In this document: positions 1 through 8,342 of the stretch, in pieces
How the letters are laid out: the number at the start of each line of letters is the position of its first letter
Position numbering within the stretch: the stretch's first letter is position 1
NCBI GenBank assembly: GCA_016841425.1
Contig: JAENZE010000018.1
Coordinates: forward strand, 1-44,489
Direction: 5' to 3'
Source of the DNA: Syntrophomonas sp.
GTDB taxonomy: Bacteria; Bacillota; Syntrophomonadia; Syntrophomonadales; Syntrophomonadaceae
DNA: 44,489 bases
The notes under the pieces: model-generated
What the model was told of the DNA's origin: nothing
Seen by the model: only the letters and a program-made list of their open reading frames with translations
Databases searched by the model: none
Program-made: the position numbers and the translations under genes

Positions 1-130
1 GCCCCCTTCCGCTAATCGCCTTCGCAGGATGTTGTTACCCATGCTTCGCCAACGGTCGCCAGTATATTTATACATACCCTGGCGAAGTTTTTGAACTTTT
101 TCAGTGGTCTCGGATGGTCCTTTTGTCACC
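1..130 (+). repeat. Right half of a dispersed palindromic (MITE-like) element, cut by the window edge
   Basis: This stretch matches 19024-19154 almost base for base. Differences are a few substitutions and one indel near position 93. It ends with TTTTTCAGTGGTCTCGG and then GGTCCTTTTGTCACC, which is the terminal inverted repeat of the complete copy at 18845-19154. The left half must lie outside the window. The element ends two bases before the stop codon of the LCP gene on the minus strand, so it occupies that gene's 3' side. Confidence 0.85.
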
Positions 131-131
131 C

Positions 132-1334
132 TTATATTTGTTCTGGACTGCTGGTTTCCGGCGGAGTTGTTTCATAACCTTCACTGCCGGTATAATCTTC
201 TCCACTATCTTCTGTTTCATCCGGGGGGATTTCATTATCTGTCCCGTTAGGGTCTGCTGCAGTATCATCGTCAGTTCCTTCAAGATCATCGCCCTCCAGG
301 GCGGGATCAACCAATTCTGTAGGATCAGTTAATTCTTCTGGATTCTCGGTCTCAACTGGATCTTCAGGTTCGGTTGTTTCTTCCGCCGCTGGTGTAGAGG
401 ATGCAGCAGGAGTCGTCCAGCCAGGCGGATCACTCATTACTTCAAAAGACTCTCCTGCAAAGAGAGCATCGATCATACCCCGAGCTTTTTCCTCGTCTGC
501 ATACCAGTAGCTGGCACCGTTATCAGTATGTGAATATCCAGGCAGAGTTTGAGTGATAACATTTCCCCCTCCGAAGTTGCGGGCCATATTAGCCAGAGTA
601 CCCATTTCTTTCAAAGGAATATTAGTATGTACATTTTCCAGCAATTTAGGGACCAGTTCAGGAAGCTTAGTAATAGTACTGGTGCTGATCATCTCATCTA
701 CCAGAGCTTTGATAAATTTAGCCTGACGCTGGGTGCGGCCTATGTCTGCGGTTGGCCCGCCCCGGTATCTGACATATCTCAATGCATCTTCTCCGCTTAA
801 CAGCTGCATTCCCTTGGAAAGATTAATGTTTAACTTGGGATCCGGGTCAGCATGATACATGTTCGTTTCGACATCAATATGTACGCCTCCCAGAATATCT
901 ACTATCTCAGCAAAGCCATCAAAGTTAGTAACTGCATAATATTTCACATTTATACCCAAAAGCTCTCCGACTATCCTGCATGCCTCTTCCGGTCCCTGTA
1001 GAAAGTTGACACTATTGATCTTATCATAATAACCATTTGATACCTCAACCCTGGTATCGCGTGGTATCCAAACCATAACTGCTTTTTTCGTCCGTTTGTC
1101 AATGCTGGCTAAAATCATGGTGTCACTGCGAGAATTCTCTTCACTTGACCTGGCGTCGATACCCATGAAAAGGATATTTAATCGGCCTCCAGGAATTATC
1201 CCCTGTACAGTTGAAACCATGGTTCCATTTTGCAGCTGATTTCCTATCAGGGCTCCCATGGCAAAAGTTACCAGATACACTGCTAGTACAACAATAACTA
1301 ATCCAAATTTGCTGATTCGCTTGCGCTTTTGCAA
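132..1334 (-). CDS. LytR-CpsA-Psr (LCP) family cell-wall ligase
   Basis: LCP proteins transfer undecaprenyl-linked polymers such as teichoic acids or polysaccharides onto peptidoglycan at the outer face of the membrane. The 400-residue protein has a short basic N-terminus, one membrane segment (about residues 11-31) and an LCP domain (about 50-290). Visible family residues are NILFMGID with D60, R69 and D71, the PRDTR motif (R92, D93), and a YRGGPTADIGRTQRQ motif with R191, D197 and R200. Residues from about 310 to the end form an acidic tail rich in Thr, Glu, Asp and Pro, probably disordered and extracellular. The start is a TTG preceded by an AGAGG-like ribosome site. The gene appears to be monocistronic. 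Which polymer it attaches cannot be told from sequence. Confidence 0.93.
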   Translation of the reverse strand: MQKRKRISKFGLVIVVLAVYLVTFAMGALIGNQLQNGTMVSTVQGIIPGGRLNILFMGIDARSSEENSRSDTMILASIDKRTKKAVMVWIPRDTRVEVSNGYYDKINSVNFLQGPEEACRIVGELLGINVKYYAVTNFDGFAEIVDILGGVHIDVETNMYHADPDPKLNINLSKGMQLLSGEDALRYVRYRGGPTADIGRTQRQAKFIKALVDEMISTSTITKLPELVPKLLENVHTNIPLKEMGTLANMARNFGGGNVITQTLPGYSHTDNGASYWYADEEKARGMIDALFAGESFEVMSDPPGWTTPAASSTPAAEETTEPEDPVETENPEELTDPTELVDPALEGDDLEGTDDDTAADPNGTDNEIPPDETEDSGEDYTGSEGYETTPPETSSPEQI

Positions 1335-1792
1335 CTTAATACCTCTTTTCCAGGTTTATAACTAAATCCAGCTTATTTTACCAATATGTGCGAATCCTGT
1401 CTATATAAAATACGCTGATTAAGGAATCAGACTTACGGGTGGAGGAAGATGGTCTGCCACTTCCAAAAGCAGCAGATTCAGGCATAATCGTACCGCTTGA
1501 TCAAATCCAGAAAGACATTCTATAAATTCCAACCATAAGGAAAAAGATTGTGTAACCCGGCCAATATCAATAATCCAACCTGAAAAAATATAAAGTATAA
1601 TCACCCAATTTAAACAGGGGAGTTCTGCATTCTGAGTTTTGCAAATCCATTCTCATTATGAGCAATGATAGAAAGAGCATAAGGAAAGGGAAAACAGAGC
1701 AGTAATTCGGGAGATGTAAAATAATCTTTTCATTTTTAGTTAAGGAAAGGGTGAAGGAAGTTGCTAGAAAGCCGTATTACCAACCTTTTTGT
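1335..1792. other. Intergenic region with no supported gene; possible activator site
   Basis: About 460 bp separate the divergent LCP and acyl-CoA dehydrogenase genes. A 61-codon GTG-initiated frame on the minus strand (1419-1604) has no ribosome site and no family I recognise, so it is not called. The perfect dyad CTCATTATGAG at 1652-1662 lies about 140 bp upstream of the sigma-54 promoter and resembles a dyad at 10065-10078. It may be an enhancer-binding site. Confidence 0.4.
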
Positions 1793-1794
1793 TG

Positions 1795-1810
1795 TGGCAT
1801 GGTTTTTGCC
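1795..1810 (+). promoter_or_regulatory. Sigma-54 (-24/-12) promoter
   Basis: The sequence TGGCATG-GTTT-TTGCC fits the sigma-54 consensus TGGCAYR-N4-TTGCW, with invariant GG and GC at the required spacing. It lies about 120 bp before the acyl-CoA dehydrogenase start at 1931 and faces it. Three more promoters of this form occur in the window, all before fatty-acid genes. Activation would need an AAA+ enhancer-binding protein such as that at 8528-9877. Confidence 0.88.
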
Positions 1811-1930
1811 TAATTAGATATCAGGTTGGTTCATATGATAGGCGCGTTACTACTATGTGATTGCAGTAATCAGGTTTCAAGGCAGCCCGCCGGTATAATC
1901 AACCGGTAAAGTGAGGAGAGGAGTGATTAA

Positions 1931-3073
1931 TTGAAACGCAGTTTACCTTTTGACAGTGAACACGAGATATTTCGCAAGACCTTCAGAGACTACGTGGAAA
2001 AAGAAATTGTCCCCTTCTATGAGCAATGGGAGGCAGAAGGTATAGTACCCCGGGAAGCATATAAGAAAATGGGCCAGCAGGGGTTTTTATGCCCCTGGGC
2101 GGAGGAGGAATACGGGGGGGCAAGAGCGGATTTTCTTTATTCAGTTATTATATGCGAAGAATTCTGCCGTAGGTCAATAACTAGCTTTTTTACCTTTCTG
2201 CACAGTGACATCGTTGCCCCATATATAGCAACATTCGCGTCAGACGAGCAAAAGGCTTGCTGGCTGCCCGGTTGTGTTAGCGGGGATACCATTCTGGCTG
2301 TAGCCATGACAGAACCAGGGGCGGGTTCCGACCTGGCAGCAATGAGAACCAGAGCAGTAAAAGATGGCAATGACTTTATTATTAATGGGTCGAAGACGTT
2401 TATTTCGAATGGCATACTTGCTGATTTGATTATTGTAGCAGCTAAAACTGATCCAGGAGCAGGAAACAAAGGAGTAAGTCTTTTTGTAGTTGAAAGAGAT
2501 ACTCCTGGTTTTGAAAGAGGTAAACAGATATCAAAAATTGGCATGCATGCCCAGGATACGGCGGAGCTTTTTTTTGATGACTGTCGTATATCCTCATTTA
2601 ACCTGCTGGGAAAAGAAGGTCAGGGTTTTGTGTATTTGATGCAGAAGCTGCAGCAAGAGAGACTTATGGCGGCTATTATGAACCAGGGAATGGCCGAGCG
2701 TTGCCTGGAATTAGCCCTCGATTATGTGAAAGAACGCAGTCTGTTTGGTAAAACATTGAGCAAATTCCAGAATACCCAGTTCACTCTGGCTGAAGTAGCC
2801 ACGGAGATACAAGTCGGAAGAACTTTCATTGATCAGCTGATACTGCAGCATATAGCAGGGAACAACATTGTCCATGAAGTAAGTATGGCTAAATACTGGA
2901 TTTGCGAAATGGCAAATCGGGCTGCTACACGCTGTCTGCAGCTGTTTGGCGGGTATGGATACTGCAGTGAGTATGAGATATCACGGCTATTTACTGATAC
3001 CAGGGTACAGACTATTTATGCGGGCACATCGGAAATAATGAAGGTGATTATCAGCCGGGGACTGGGGTTGTGA
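1931..3073 (+). CDS. Acyl-CoA dehydrogenase, LCAD/IVD-type catalytic base
   Basis: This cytoplasmic FAD enzyme inserts the alpha-beta double bond in an acyl-CoA and passes electrons to ETF. The 380-residue length is normal. The FAD/substrate region shows MTEPGAGSD (126-134) and NGSKTFISNG (152-161), and the C-terminus carries QLFGGYGY. The usual MCAD base in the YEGT motif is Ala here (IYAGTSE). A Glu instead sits in QQERL (E243), matching the helix-G base of long-chain and isovaleryl-CoA dehydrogenases. This suggests a long or branched substrate. The start is TTG, placed by a GAGGAGAGGAG ribosome site at 1913-1923. It is the first gene after the sigma-54 promoter and is followed 110 bp later by a thiolase. 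Substrate specificity is inferred. Confidence 0.93.
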   Translation: MKRSLPFDSEHEIFRKTFRDYVEKEIVPFYEQWEAEGIVPREAYKKMGQQGFLCPWAEEEYGGARADFLYSVIICEEFCRRSITSFFTFLHSDIVAPYIATFASDEQKACWLPGCVSGDTILAVAMTEPGAGSDLAAMRTRAVKDGNDFIINGSKTFISNGILADLIIVAAKTDPGAGNKGVSLFVVERDTPGFERGKQISKIGMHAQDTAELFFDDCRISSFNLLGKEGQGFVYLMQKLQQERLMAAIMNQGMAERCLELALDYVKERSLFGKTLSKFQNTQFTLAEVATEIQVGRTFIDQLILQHIAGNNIVHEVSMAKYWICEMANRAATRCLQLFGGYGYCSEYEISRLFTDTRVQTIYAGTSEIMKVIISRGLGL

Positions 3074-3183
3074 CATCGGTATGAATTTATGCCATAAACC
3101 CCCAGGTTAGTACACTTTAAAATACTTGATGGAATGTTAACGATTGGATTACTAAAATCCGCCAAGAGAGGAGTTGAAAAACA

Positions 3184-4368
3184 ATGAGAAAAGTTGTGAT
3201 TTTGGGGCTTGGTCATACCAAGTTTTGTTTTAATTCTCCTAAAACAGGGGTTGAAATGCTGGCTGAAGCATCTGTAGAAGCTATCCTGGATTCGAATTTG
3301 AACCCCAGGGATATACAGTCGGCCTATATCGGTAACGTACTGGGAACCTTCTGCGAAGGTCAGGCCACGGTATCTCAGTTTGCGTGTGATGACATAGGCT
3401 GTTTGAATATTCCCGCTATTAGATACGAAGGTGCGTGTGCCTCAGGCAGCATAGCGGTACGAGAAGCATTTATGTGGGTAGCTTCGGGATTTTACGATGT
3501 GGTCTTGGTAGGGGGAGTAGAAAAGGCGACTGCTATGGGTACATCGCTGGCTACCCGAACCTTCTGCATGGGTACTGACAGTAAATATGAATTTGGAACC
3601 GGTCTTACCTTTCCTGGATTTTTTGCCCTGTTAACTCGTCTTTATGCTACTCAATACAATTTACCTCTGAGCCGGCTAAAGGAACAGATGGCCCTGGTGT
3701 CTGTACAGTCCCATAAATATGGTATGAAAAATCCTCATGGACAAATAAAGCAAGAAATAAGCGTAGATGAAGTGTTGAAAAGCATGCCGGTTTGCACTCC
3801 TTTAAATCTGCATGACTGTTGTCCTTTTTCTGACGGTGCAGCTGCAGCTGTACTTTGCTCAGAAGAGGCAGCCCGAAAAATATCCAGTAAAAAGCCGGTA
3901 TATATTAGTGGTATAGGGCTGGCGACTTCAGGCAAAATGTCATCGCAATATAAGTACTTACCTCGCTTGAGGGCCAGGGAACTGGCTGCCCAGCAATCAT
4001 ACCAGATGACCGGGTTTAAGCCGGAAGATGTTGATGTATGTGAACTTCACGACTGTTTCAGTATAGCGTCATTCATAGCTGCTGAAGGATTGGGCTTCTT
4101 CGAGCCTGGTAAAGCAGGAGAAGCATGGGAAAAAGGCGATGCTGACATCGGCGGGAAAATTCCAATTAATATTTCGGGTGGACTAAAGGCTAAAGGACAT
4201 CCCATTGGTGCTACAGGCGTGTCCCAGTTGTATCACATTACTAAACAGCTGAGGGGCGAAATGGAAGAAAATGGTGTACAGGTTGACGGAGCAAGGGTCG
4301 GCATGATAGATACTCTGGGTGGGGACGGATGCATTTGCAACCTGATTCTAACGACTGATGGGATCTAG
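3184..4368 (+). CDS. SCP-x type thiolase (3-ketoacyl-CoA thiolase)
   Basis: It probably cleaves 3-ketoacyl-CoA with CoA. The 394 residues belong to the SCP-x/lipid-transfer subgroup of thiolases rather than the classic FadA/AtoB group. The nucleophile is Cys85 in EGACASGS. The subgroup motif HDCF (H289) replaces NEAF, and GHPIGATG supplies H339. The C-terminal DGCICN (381-386) corresponds to the second cysteine region. A DUF35 protein follows immediately, the standard partner of this subgroup. In steroid degradation a related pair acts as a retro-aldolase, but the known aldolases lack the nucleophilic Cys that is present here, so thiolysis is more likely. SCP-x thiolases often act on 2-methyl-branched or sterol side-chain ketoacyl-CoAs. 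Ribosome site GAGAGGAG lies just before the ATG. Confidence 0.9.
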   Translation: MRKVVILGLGHTKFCFNSPKTGVEMLAEASVEAILDSNLNPRDIQSAYIGNVLGTFCEGQATVSQFACDDIGCLNIPAIRYEGACASGSIAVREAFMWVASGFYDVVLVGGVEKATAMGTSLATRTFCMGTDSKYEFGTGLTFPGFFALLTRLYATQYNLPLSRLKEQMALVSVQSHKYGMKNPHGQIKQEISVDEVLKSMPVCTPLNLHDCCPFSDGAAAAVLCSEEAARKISSKKPVYISGIGLATSGKMSSQYKYLPRLRARELAAQQSYQMTGFKPEDVDVCELHDCFSIASFIAAEGLGFFEPGKAGEAWEKGDADIGGKIPINISGGLKAKGHPIGATGVSQLYHITKQLRGEMEENGVQVDGARVGMIDTLGGDGCICNLILTTDGI

Positions 4369-4384
4369 AAGGGGGGATGAAAGA

Positions 4385-4795
4385 ATGGATTATAAGCTTC
4401 CTTTTAAAGAATATAATAAAGCCTTGAGAAAAAATAAACTGCTGGGTTTGAAATGCAACGATTGCGGCAGTATTACCTGCCCACCCAAAATGGCCTGCCA
4501 GGAGTGCCAGGGTTTGGATTTAGAAATAGTTGAGTTGACCGGTCAGGGTAAACTGCTTAGTTTTAGCACTCATTATATAGCTCCACTGGGGAGGGACAAT
4601 GAAATTCCCTATACCGTTGCGCTGGTTGAGTTGGATGAAGGGCCCTGGCTGTTAGGAAACCTTATAGATATAAACCCCAGAAAGATGGATATGGGTCTGA
4701 TTGGGCAAAAAGTTACCACTGCTGGAAGGGTATTTCCCGGTGACACCTATTCGGATGGTCCTATAGCCAGACCTGTTTTTAGTCTGGTGGAATAG
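4385..4795 (+). CDS. DUF35 zinc-ribbon/OB-fold protein, thiolase partner
   Basis: This 136-residue protein has an N-terminal zinc ribbon (CNDC, then CQEC, about residues 20-45) followed by an OB-fold beginning near GKLLSFSTHYIAP. DUF35 proteins bind SCP-x thiolases, HMG-CoA synthases or Ltp2-like aldolases and help bind or channel acyl-CoA. Adjacency to the thiolase at 3184-4368 fits this role. An upstream in-frame ATG at 4358 overlaps the thiolase, but the GGGGGG run at 4371-4376 is correctly spaced for the ATG at 4385, which I chose. It is probably translationally coupled to the thiolase. Confidence 0.87.
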   Translation: MDYKLPFKEYNKALRKNKLLGLKCNDCGSITCPPKMACQECQGLDLEIVELTGQGKLLSFSTHYIAPLGRDNEIPYTVALVELDEGPWLLGNLIDINPRKMDMGLIGQKVTTAGRVFPGDTYSDGPIARPVFSLVE

Positions 4796-4808
4796 AAGAT
4801 TAATCAAT

Positions 4809-4844
4809 AAAATTCCCCTTTTAATGTTAGTAAAGGGGGATTTT
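4809..4844 (+). terminator. Stem-loop with T-run between DUF35 and racemase genes
   Basis: AAAATTCCCCTTTTA (4809-4823) pairs with TAAAGGGGGATTTT (4831-4844) around a short loop, and the stem ends in a T tract. It has the form of an intrinsic terminator. The next gene begins 33 bp later in the same direction with no recognisable promoter of its own, so it may be a partial terminator that reduces distal expression. Confidence 0.6.
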
Positions 4845-4876
4845 ATTTGAAGAATCATTGTGGGGGAGGAATTGAT

Positions 4877-6055
4877 TTGCTTCAAGCATTACAGGGGATA
4901 AAGGTACTGGACCTTTCCATGTATCTTCCCGGACCTCTCTGTTCACAGATACTGGCAGATTTTGGTGCAGAAGTGATAAAAGTAGAGGAAATAAACGGTG
5001 AATGGGGAAGATGGGTAGAACCTTTAATAGGCAGACAAAGTGCTCGTTTTTATTCGGTAAATCGCAACAAGAAAAGTGTGGCATTGAATCTCAAGCAGGA
5101 AGAGGGCCGGGAAGTATTTCTTAAGCTGCTGGAAAAGACCGACGTATTGATTGAACAGTTTCGCCCAGGAGTTATGGAGAAGTTGGGCTTGCATTATGAT
5201 AAGCTTAAAACAGTTAATAAGGGTCTTATTCATTGCGCTATAAGCGGATATGGGTACAGCGGACCTTTGAAGTATACTGCCGGGCATGATTTAAATTATT
5301 TGAGTATTGCCGGTGTTACTGGTCTGACCGGGAGTTCTGCCGAACCTGCCATGTCTGCGGTTCAAATTGCTGATATTGGTGGAGGAACTCTTTATGCAGT
5401 AATTGGCATAATGATGGCCTTGAGAGCACGGGCAGTAACTGGAGAAGGCCAGTTCTGTGACATTTCTATGACGGATGGCGCTATCAGCTTACTATCTTAT
5501 ACGCTGGGGGAATGGTCCGGGCAGTGTAAACTGCCTGAACGGGGTGCAGAAATGCTTACGGGAGGGTATGCTTGCTATAATATTTATAAAACCCGGGACA
5601 ATAAGTTTATCAGCCTGGGAGCTATCGAAGATAAATTCTGGCGGGATTTCTGCACCCGCATTGACCGCCCGAACTACATCCAGATGCAGTGGGCAAGGGG
5701 AGAACAGAAAAATATAATAGATGATATCAAAGCCCTATTCATGAAAAAAAACCAGCAGGATTGGCTAGAAATTTTTGGGGATCTGGATATTTGTCTTACC
5801 CCGGTACTTTCATTAGAAGAAATGTCCGAACATCCTCAGGTAAGGGAAAGAGAGATGATGCTTAGGATGCCCAATTACCAGGACAGTGGCCGGGATTTGT
5901 ATCTTGCCGGTATTCCTGTTAAGTTATCTTCTACCCCGGGAGAAATCAAATTGCAATTCCCAGAAGTTGGGCAGCATACCACAAGCATCCTGCAGGAGGC
6001 CGGCTATAATGAAATGGAAATAGAGGAGCTGAAAGAACAGGGAATAATAAAATAA
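4877..6055 (+). CDS. Alpha-methylacyl-CoA racemase-like family III (CaiB/BaiF) protein
   Basis: Family III includes CoA-transferases and 2-methylacyl-CoA racemases. This 392-residue protein aligns best from memory with AMACR/MCR. The motif AGHDLNYL carries His137, IADIGGG carries Asp166 and GAIEDKF carries Glu251, which match the racemase His/Asp/Glu catalytic set. Other AMACR-like blocks are TGEGQFCD, MTDGAIS, LTGGYACYN and DICLTPVLSLEEM. AMACR epimerises (2R)- and (2S)-methylacyl-CoA so that an S-specific dehydrogenase can act. I chose the TTG at 4877 because GGGGGAGGA (4862-4870) precedes it. A TTG at 4847 would add ten residues but has no clear site. A CoA-transferase role cannot be excluded without an alignment. 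Confidence 0.82.
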   Translation: MLQALQGIKVLDLSMYLPGPLCSQILADFGAEVIKVEEINGEWGRWVEPLIGRQSARFYSVNRNKKSVALNLKQEEGREVFLKLLEKTDVLIEQFRPGVMEKLGLHYDKLKTVNKGLIHCAISGYGYSGPLKYTAGHDLNYLSIAGVTGLTGSSAEPAMSAVQIADIGGGTLYAVIGIMMALRARAVTGEGQFCDISMTDGAISLLSYTLGEWSGQCKLPERGAEMLTGGYACYNIYKTRDNKFISLGAIEDKFWRDFCTRIDRPNYIQMQWARGEQKNIIDDIKALFMKKNQQDWLEIFGDLDICLTPVLSLEEMSEHPQVREREMMLRMPNYQDSGRDLYLAGIPVKLSSTPGEIKLQFPEVGQHTTSILQEAGYNEMEIEELKEQGIIK

Positions 6056-6070
6056 TAAGTACATCAAGCT

Positions 6071-6194
6071 GTCAGAGCGAGCAAAAAAGGTTAAGAGCAA
6101 GGCAACCGGAAAGCACGTAAATGAGGCGGGTTAATGTATGGCGACACACCTTCCCTCCGGGGAAGGAATGTCCCCGTATAGAGTACGTTGATTG
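6071..6194 (+). repeat. Dispersed intergenic repeat, family 2, copy A
   Basis: This stretch is clearly similar to the reverse complement of 33981-34107. Shared blocks are GAGCAAAAAAG, AAGAGCAAGGCA, GACACACCT, GGAATGTCCCCGTA and AGTACGTTGATT, in the same order. It contains a stem CCTTCCC/GGGGAAGG at 6149-6166 nested within GACACA/TGTCCCC. Both copies lie just downstream of a stop codon. No open reading frame is evident. Confidence 0.75.
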
Positions 6195-6292
6195 AGCGGG
6201 CTTCCTTATTATTTTTAGCGAAATGAGATCAAATTGTGGTCCTGTAAGGGATTTTTGAAATAACGCAGAGATTCGTTTTTGTCATCGGTCTG

Positions 6293-6319
6293 AAAGGACT
6301 GGCTTAACGCCAGTCCTTT
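6293..6319 (-). terminator. Hairpin at the convergent gene ends
   Basis: AAAGGACTGGC (6293-6303) pairs perfectly with GCCAGTCCTTT (6309-6319) around a five-base loop. It sits 10 bp beyond the stop of the crotonase gene on the minus strand. The stem ends in TTT but lacks a long T tract. It could also serve the plus-strand operon ending at 6055. Confidence 0.7.
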
Positions 6320-6329
6320 GCTTTGTGCT

Positions 6330-7109
6330 CTACTTACCCTTGAATACCGGTTTCCTTTTTTCCAAAAAGGCAGTCAACCCTTCGTGTGCATCTTCGGTAC
6401 TCATTAAGAATGCCCAGGTCTTTTGCTCAAATAAAAGGCCTGAAGCCAAATCAACATATTCAGAGTAATTGATAGCTTTCTTCATCAGCCTCATGGCTGT
6501 TTGGGACTTGGCTGCTAGTTCAGCAGCAAGTTTTTTGCTTTCCTCTATGAGATTCTCAGCTGGAACAATTTTAGTAATTAAACCGATTTGAAATGCAGTT
6601 TTGCTATCTACTGGTTTTCCAGTCATGAGCAGGTGCTTGGCCCAGCCTGGTCCTACCAAACGAGCTAATCGCTGGGTGCCTCCACCGCCTGGATAAAGTC
6701 CCAGGTTGATTTCTGGTAAACCTAATTGAGAGCCTTCCGCTGCAATACGAAGATCACAGCTGAGTGCAAGTTCGCATCCTCCGCCCAATGCCAATCCGGC
6801 AATTGCTGCTATTACAGGCTTATCCAGGTCAGCTACTTTATTGATGGCCTCGTGAGCAAGGATAATAAATTTCTCTGCCTCCAAGGGGCTTATTGATGAC
6901 ATGAAGCTAATATCTGCACCGGCAGCGAATACATTACTCCCACCAGTTATAACCAGCGCTTTTATTTCATTATCCCCAGCTATCTCGTCCATGAGAGCAG
7001 ATAGTTCTTCCAGCATTCTGTCGTTCAAGGCATTCAGTACCTGGGGCCGATTAAGTGTTATTATGGCTACCCCATCGGTCTTTTCAAAAAGCAGATGTTT
7101 ATAGTCCAT
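6330..7109 (-). CDS. Enoyl-CoA hydratase (crotonase family)
   Basis: It hydrates trans-2-enoyl-CoA to 3-hydroxyacyl-CoA in beta-oxidation. The 259-residue length is typical. The oxyanion-hole segment AAGADISFM (62-70) and both catalytic glutamates are visible: E113 in GGGCELALSCD and E133 in GLPEINLGLYPGGGGTQR. The gene begins 33 bp after the acyl-CoA dehydrogenase on the same strand, with GGAGGAGGG as ribosome site, so the two are co-transcribed from the sigma-54 promoter at 8327-8342. Retention of both Glu residues argues for a true hydratase rather than an isomerase. Chain-length preference is unknown. Confidence 0.94.
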   Translation of the reverse strand: MDYKHLLFEKTDGVAIITLNRPQVLNALNDRMLEELSALMDEIAGDNEIKALVITGGSNVFAAGADISFMSSISPLEAEKFIILAHEAINKVADLDKPVIAAIAGLALGGGCELALSCDLRIAAEGSQLGLPEINLGLYPGGGGTQRLARLVGPGWAKHLLMTGKPVDSKTAFQIGLITKIVPAENLIEESKKLAAELAAKSQTAMRLMKKAINYSEYVDLASGLLFEQKTWAFLMSTEDAHEGLTAFLEKRKPVFKGK

Positions 7110-7142
7110 ATTTTCCCTCCTCCAGTACTTTCGGCATAATTC

Positions 7143-8288
7143 CTATTCTCTCAGTAGATTGCCGGCAATTACCATGCGCTGGATCTGGGCCGTACCTTCA
7201 AAAATCTGAAGAATTTTGGCATCTCGCATCATTTTTTCAACCGGATATTCTCTAGAATAACCATACCCGCCCAATATCTGCACCGCATTTGTAGTTACTT
7301 CCATACATATGTCAGCCCCAAAACATTTAGCCAGTGAGGCAGCCTGGGTACTGGGCATGTTATTATCAAACAACCAGCAGCTTTTTTGTACCAGTAGGCG
7401 AGCAGCTTCTATTTTCATCAACATATCAGCTAACATAAACTGTATGGCCTGGTACGAAGCTATAGGCTTTCCAAAAGCAATTCTCTGCCGGGCGTAGTCC
7501 CGAGCGTACTCATATGCTCCCTGAGCCAGGCCCACTGCGATGGCTCCCACCAGGGGGCGGGATGCATCAAAAGTTTTCATAGCTATCTTAAAACCCGTTC
7601 CTTCATGGCCAAGCAGCCATTTTTTATGAACCCGTACGTTATCAAAAATAACCTCTACCGTGTTTGATGCTTTAATCCCCATTTTCAACTCTTTCTTACC
7701 AATGGATATTCCTTCCAGATCGGAGTCTACAATAAAAAATGCCATTGCCGCTGGTCCCATGCTTCTGTCCAAGGTGGCCAAAACCGTAAACTGGCTGGCT
7801 ACTCCACCATTGGTTATAAAACATTTAGTGCCGTTTAAAACATAATAGTCCCCATCCTTTTTGGCTGTAGTAGTTATACCGGCTACATTGGAGCCCGCTC
7901 CCGGTTCAGTTACACAAAATGACTGAAATTTCCCCTCATGGCAGGCCCGGGTAAACCACCAATCCTGTTGTTCCTCGTTTCCTGCAATAACAACCGGTTC
8001 GGAAGCCAAGCAATTGGTAAGCACCCCCAGGGCTATACCGGTGCAGCCGCGGCACAATTCCTCGGCAATGATACATTGCGTTACAGAATCATAATAAACA
8101 CCGTTATATTTCTCTGGTGCAACTAAACAATTCAAGCCCAGTTCCTGCATTTTTTGCAGCACCGGGAAGGGAAACTCCTCACTTTCATCATAGTGAGCCC
8201 GTACGGGGATGATTTCATTTTCAACAAACTTTCTGAGCATAGTCTGCAAAGCCAGCTGTTCTTCGGTATAAACAAAAGATAAAGCCAT
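7143..8288 (-). CDS. Acyl-CoA dehydrogenase, MCAD/SCAD type
   Basis: This 381-residue FAD enzyme oxidises acyl-CoA to enoyl-CoA. It shows VTEPGAGSN, NGTKCFITNG, QILGGYGYSREYPVEK and the C-terminal IFEGTAQIQR. The Glu in that last motif (E364) is the canonical catalytic base of short- and medium-chain dehydrogenases. This contrasts with the enzyme at 1931-3073, whose base is on helix G, so the two probably differ in substrate. The ATG start follows AGGAGG by eight bases. It is the first gene of a two-gene operon with crotonase. No ETF genes are in the window, so the electron acceptor must be encoded elsewhere. Confidence 0.95.
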   Translation of the reverse strand: MALSFVYTEEQLALQTMLRKFVENEIIPVRAHYDESEEFPFPVLQKMQELGLNCLVAPEKYNGVYYDSVTQCIIAEELCRGCTGIALGVLTNCLASEPVVIAGNEEQQDWWFTRACHEGKFQSFCVTEPGAGSNVAGITTTAKKDGDYYVLNGTKCFITNGGVASQFTVLATLDRSMGPAAMAFFIVDSDLEGISIGKKELKMGIKASNTVEVIFDNVRVHKKWLLGHEGTGFKIAMKTFDASRPLVGAIAVGLAQGAYEYARDYARQRIAFGKPIASYQAIQFMLADMLMKIEAARLLVQKSCWLFDNNMPSTQAASLAKCFGADICMEVTTNAVQILGGYGYSREYPVEKMMRDAKILQIFEGTAQIQRMVIAGNLLRE

Positions 8289-8326
8289 TTAATATACCTC
8301 CTTTCCTAAAGATTAATTATGTAATG

Positions 8327-8342
8327 AGCAAAATATATGCCA
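8327..8342 (-). promoter_or_regulatory. Sigma-54 (-24/-12) promoter
   Basis: Read on the minus strand the sequence is TGGCATA-TATT-TTGC, an exact match to the core sigma-54 pattern. It lies about 40 bp before the dehydrogenase ATG at 8288 and faces it. Here the downstream operon is acyl-CoA dehydrogenase plus crotonase. The regulator gene at 8528-9877, transcribed in the same direction, ends about 185 bp upstream. Confidence 0.88.

Noticed and set aside
1419-1604. 61-codon minus-strand frame upstream of the acyl-CoA dehydrogenase
   Set aside because: GTG start without a ribosome site, no recognised family, and isolated in an intergenic region.
3184-4795. Retro-aldolase (Ltp2/ChsH2-like) role for the SCP-x/DUF35 pair
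   Set aside because: The nucleophilic Cys85 and H339 needed for thiolysis are kept, whereas the known aldolases have lost the Cys.
4877-6055. Plain CoA-transferase assignment for the family III protein
   Set aside because: The racemase His/Asp/Glu residues and AMACR-specific blocks are all present, so the racemase-like call fits better; transferase activity remains an alternative.
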